Notes under the pieces: generated by a model
The model's database searches: none
What the model saw: only the letters and a program-made list of their open reading frames with translations
Told to the model about the DNA's origin: nothing
Made by a program: the position numbers and the translations under genes
Shown here: piece after piece, positions 59,691 to 64,000 of the stretch
Numbering within the stretch: the first letter of the stretch is position 1
How the letters are laid out: every line of letters begins with the position of its first letter
From: Zoroaster sp. YZ-2022
Taxonomy: Eukaryota; Echinodermata; Asteroidea; Forcipulatida; Zoroasteridae
Reading direction: 5' to 3'
DNA length: 64,000 bases
Assembly: GCA_029582265.1 (NCBI GenBank)
Contig: CM055828.1
Coordinates: 35,127,263-35,191,262, forward strand

Positions 59691-61265
59691 TTGAGAAAGT
59701 TTTAAGGCTTTGTATGGTGGAGTTTGGTTTGAGGTAACACCGTGTGGTTTGAATCTCAACTATCGCTAAGTGAGATTGTGGTTCTGATATGAAACCATGT
59801 CAGACTTTGTAGGTCATAGAAGACCTGTATGGTTCTTATCAGAACCACAATTTCACTTAGTGATAGTTGAGATTTAAACCACATGGTTTAATTTTAACAA
59901 ACTCTCTTGAATAGTGTGGAGAAAATAAACATGAGAATGAATGAAATGAAAAATACTGAAGGGGTCAAAGGATATTTATTATGTGATCTGGATGCCTATA
60001 CACCATGGTTGTAGCACTGTGGTTGGGTGGTTGAACGCAGAACCCACAATCGCACAGCTCCCTGGGGATTATACAGCTCAATTGCTGCTATTACAGCGCA
60101 TATAGGGCTAATCAACCAACTGTGCCCTCACAGGTACCCATTTAACCCCTGGGTGGAGAGAAGCAATTATGGTTAAGTGTCTGCTCAAGGGATACAAGTG
60201 TCACGGCCGGGATTCGAACCCACATTCTGCTGCTAACACCAGAACTTGAGTCCGGTAAGCTAGACCGCTCGGCCACGACACTCCTCTAATCCTGTTCTTA
60301 GAGGCTGTTTGTTGTTAATTTCCTCCATGATTTCACAAAGCTAAGATCTATCCTCTTGGTACAGAATAATAATTCTTGGACAACATTTCCATTCACCAAA
60401 ATTGGCTATGCTTTTATAGTCTCCAGTCAAGACATTTATGACATGGTGAACAATGTATTTACTGTATCGCATTCCTATGATTACCTTGAGGCAAGACTAT
60501 CATGTATGTGCCACCAAGATCCTGGCTTTATCTCATTGGTCCATCACATGGTGAATGACAAGCGTGTCATTGGTTTATTTTTGAAATTCATTATCATGGA
60601 TATTAAAACCACTACACTATTGTTAATCTAAACAAAATTAACCATCACATTTTCACATCAAACGGTGTAAAATGATGGTATCCCCATAAAGCTGTGCCGA
60701 GTATCCGGGTACCTGACTGAAACCGTCATTGCCCAGTTCCATTTTTTGGTTCCAATTACCCATAATTAATGACTTTGAAAATTTTGACTGAACATTTAAG
60801 CCACACGAATCTAAGTCTCTGATTTTTTTGTTAAAAAATGTGTGTAGGGAAAGGGGATGCTACGAGTCGTTTTTAATACCTGTGTGAAATTATTACGGTA
60901 AGTCCACATTTATTATGACTTTAATAAAACGAGAGAAAATTATGTTCATTATTGTTGTTTTATACATTCTGAAGTATTTTTGTGTATTTACAGAATTGTT
61001 TACGGGTACCCAGGACCCAGGTATCCAAAGATTTCCAATTTCAGGTATCCAGTTCCTGAAATAACCAACAATGCACAGCCTTAATCAAACATCCTTTGAA
61101 ATATTTGTGTATCATCAGGTGATATCATTTCAGAAAAATTGTGACTTATAATTTCTAAATTAAATTTTTGTCATTCTGCCGAAGACAACAATTCCACATT
61201 GGAAAAAACACCAATCTGAATGAACTATTTTTTCATTAACGACACAATGAAATAAGCTGAAAGTA
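59691..61265. other. Non-coding, between PTPR exon and satellite
   Basis: No exon is seen. 59745-59885 holds an inverted pair (gtggtttgaatctcaactat / atagttgagatttaaaccac). 60670-61080 has ordinary AT-rich sequence with mirrored 'gggtacc' blocks. 61085-61265 matches the dispersed repeat at 28010. Upstream PTPR exons must lie beyond the window if the gene is complete. Confidence 0.5.
60053..60284 (-). mobile_element. tRNA-derived SINE, family 1, copy 5 (3'-truncated)
   Basis: Minus-strand head gtgtcgtggccgagcggtct, like the copy at 32773, with body to 'gagctgtataatccccaggg'. It lacks the 3' part and tail. Confidence 0.85.
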
Positions 61266-64000
61266 TGGATGCATTTACAGACATTGGTTGGTTTCTCTAC
61301 ATATCTCTTGATTCTTATTAAGTATGGATGCATTTACAGACATTGGTTGGTTTCTCTACATATCTCTTGATTCTTATTAAGTATGGATGCATTTACAGAC
61401 ATTGGTTGGTTTTTATACATATCTCTTGATTCTTAAGTATGGATGCATTTACAGACATTGGTTGGTTTCTGCACACATCTCTTGATTCTTATAAAGTACG
61501 GATGCATTTACAGACATTGGTTGGTTTCTGTACGTATCTCTTGATTCTTATAAAGTACGGATGCATTTACAGACATTGGTTGGTTCTTGCACGTATCTCT
61601 TTGGATTCTTATAAAGTACGGATGCGTTACAGACATTGTTGGTTTCTGCACGATATCTCTTGATTCTTATAAAGTACGGATGCATTTACAGACATTGGTT
61701 GGTTTCTGTCACGATCTCTTGATTCTCTATAAATGCGGATACATTTACAGACATTGCTTGGTTTCTGTCGTATCGCGGTTGTTATAAAGTACTGCGGATG
61801 CATTTACAGACATTGGTTGGTTTCTGTAAGTATCTCTTTGATTCTTATAAAATGCGGATGCATTTTACAGACATTGGTTGTTGGTTCTGTCGTGATTCTC
61901 TTGATTCTTATAAAAGTACGGATGCATTTACAGACATTGGTTGAATTGGTTTCTGTCGATTCTCTTGATTCTTATAAAATTTGGGTATCTGTTACAGAAC
62001 GTGGTTGAGGTTTCTCACGTATCTCTTGATTCTTATAAAATACGGATGCATTCACAGAACATTGGTTGGTTTCTCTACAAGTATCTCTTGATTCTTATAA
62101 AAGTACGGATGCATTCTGAACATTGGTTGGTTTCTCTATTTATCTCTTGATTCTTATAAAGTACGGATGCATTCTACAGACATTGGTTGGTTTCTCACGC
62201 ATCTCTTGATTCTTATAAAGTACGGATGCACTACAGACATTGGTTGGTTTCTCCTACGTATCTCTTGATTCTTATAAAGAAATCTGGATGCATTCTACAG
62301 ACATTGATTTTGGTTTCATCTCGTATCTCTTGATTCTTATAAAATGCGGATGCATTCACAGACATTGGTTGGTTTCTCTCGGTATCTTTCTTGATTCTTA
62401 TATAATGCGGATGCATGTCACCAGACATTGGTTGGTTTCTATACTGCTCGTATCTCTTGGATTCTTATAAAATGCACGGATGCATTCTGAACATTGAGTT
62501 GGGTTTCTCTAATCGTATCTCTTGATTCTTATAAAATGCACGGATGCATTCACAGACATTAGTTGGTTTCTACGTATTATCTCTTGGATTCTTATAAAGT
62601 GCGGATGCATTCACAGACATTGGTTGGTTTCTCTACGTGATCTCTTGATTCTTATAAATGCGGATGCATTCACAGACATTGGTTGGTTTCACGTGATGTC
62701 TCTTGATTCTATAAAGCACGGATGCATTCCACAGACATTGGTTGGTTTCATCTGATATCTCTTGATTCTTCAAATCTGGATGCATTCACAGAACACGGGG
62801 TTGGTTTCATACGTATCTCTTTGGATTCTTATAAATGCACGGATGCATTCACACAGACATTGGTTGGTTCCTTCTACGTATCTCTTTGACTTCTTATAAG
62901 AAATACGGATGCATTCTACAGACATTGGTTGGGTTCTCTCGTACGATCTCTTGATTCTTATAAGAAATCTGGTTGCATTCACAGACATTGGTTGGTTTCT
63001 CTACGATTATCTCTTGGATTCTTATAAAATACGGATGCATTCCACAGACATTGGTTGGTTCTCACTGTGCATCTCCTTAGTCTTAACAGCATAAAGTGCG
63101 GATGCATTCACAGACATTGGTTGGTTTCTCTCGTATCTCTTGATTCTCTTATAAAATGCACGGATGCATTCCACAGACATTGGTTGGTTGGTTTCTCCGT
63201 ATCTCTTGATTGTATAAAGTACGGATGCATTCACAGACATTGGTTGGTTTACTCTACGTATCTCTTGATTCTTATAAAATGCACGTGCATGCAGACATTG
63301 GTTGGTTTCTACGTATCTCTTGGATTCTTATAAAGTACTTGGATGCATTCCCCAGACATTGGTTGGTTTCTCTACGTATCTCTTGATTCTTATAAAGCAA
63401 TGCGGATGCATTCTAGACATTGGTTGGTTTCTCTACGTATCTCTTGATTCTTATAAATCACGGATGCATTCACAGACATTGGTTGTTTTCATTATCTCTT
63501 GGATTCTTATAAATGCGGATGCACATTCCACGGGCATTGGTTGGTTTCTCACGTATCTCTTGATTGCTTATAAAGTCACGGATGCATTCACAGACATTAT
63601 TGGTTCTCGTATCTCTCTTGATTCTTATAAAATACGGATGCATTCACGGAGACGATTGGTTGGTTTCTCTCGTGTCTCTTGGATTTGCCTCATAAATGCA
63701 CGGATGCATTCACAGACATTGGTTGGTTTCTCCTCGTATCTCTTGATTCTTATAAGTAATCGGATGCATTCACAGGCGTTGAGACATTGGTTTCTCGCCT
63801 TCATTTATCTTGATTCTTATAAATGCGGATGCGTTCTAGACATTGGTTGGTTTCTCATTATCTCTTGGATTCTTATAAAGTGGATGCATTCCACAGACAT
63901 TGGTTGGTTTCTCGTAATGATTCTCTTGGATTCTTATAAAATGCGGAGTGCATTCACAGACATTGGTTAAGGTTTCTCGTATCTCTTGGATTCTTATGAA
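61266..64000. repeat. 59-bp tandem satellite, runs off the window end
   Basis: About 46 head-to-tail copies of ggatgcattTacagacattgg / ttggtttctctacatatctc / ttgattcttataaagta. The first units are 59 bp exactly (starts 61267, 61326, 61385) and nearly identical. From about 61560 onward almost every unit carries 1-4 base indels. Long open frames here are repeat artefacts. Confidence 0.95.

Noticed and set aside
61439..63970. Several open frames of 60-222 codons
   Set aside because: They are read-through of the 59-bp satellite; the same peptide recurs in shifting frames.

Overview
The window is animal nuclear DNA. It is AT-rich and intron-rich, and holds five protein-coding genes with canonical GT-AG splice sites embedded in dense short interspersed repeats and inverted-repeat elements. 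The gene set (a VWA/DUF4537 protein, NDUFB2, PRDM4, mitochondrial SSB and an R3-type receptor tyrosine phosphatase) and the repeat style suggest a marine invertebrate, most likely a deuterostome such as an echinoderm. The species is inferred, not proven.

Layout, left to right. 1-2.5 kb is intergenic. 2538-15253 (minus) is a seven-exon VWA + DUF4537 + coiled-coil gene whose frame closes exactly (1417 aa), including a 378-codon symmetric exon that could be skipped. 16184-19170 (plus) is NDUFB2 (3 exons, 93 aa), divergent from the VWA gene. 23217-33658 (minus) is PRDM4 (10 coding exons, 1323 aa) with zinc knuckle, PR domain and seven zinc fingers. 38214-42151 (plus) is SSBP1 (6 exons, 155 aa). 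46220-59256 (minus) is the 3' half of an R3 receptor tyrosine phosphatase: membrane-proximal ectodomain, TM segment, one catalytic domain and tail, with its 5' exons off the right edge. 61266-64000 is a 59-bp satellite that runs to the end of the window.

Repeats occupy most introns. They include: (i) many TTAA-bounded short elements with CC- or CCCTAAC-like termini (piggyBac-type target site); (ii) TA-bounded elements; (iii) two elements of about 1.0 and 1.46 kb with CAG-type termini and 6-bp target duplications, one carrying a broken zinc-finger reading frame; (iv) two tRNA-derived SINE families and an apparent chimera between them; (v) several elements whose interior has grown into minisatellite or microsatellite arrays; (vi) a near-perfect palindrome enclosing a hammerhead-like fold; (vii) a THAP-domain remnant.

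NDUFB2 (complex I) and SSBP1 (mtDNA replication) are both nuclear-encoded mitochondrial proteins. The remaining genes act in transcription (PRDM4) and surface phosphotyrosine signalling (PTPR). I see no operon-like relation and no defence or toxin system.
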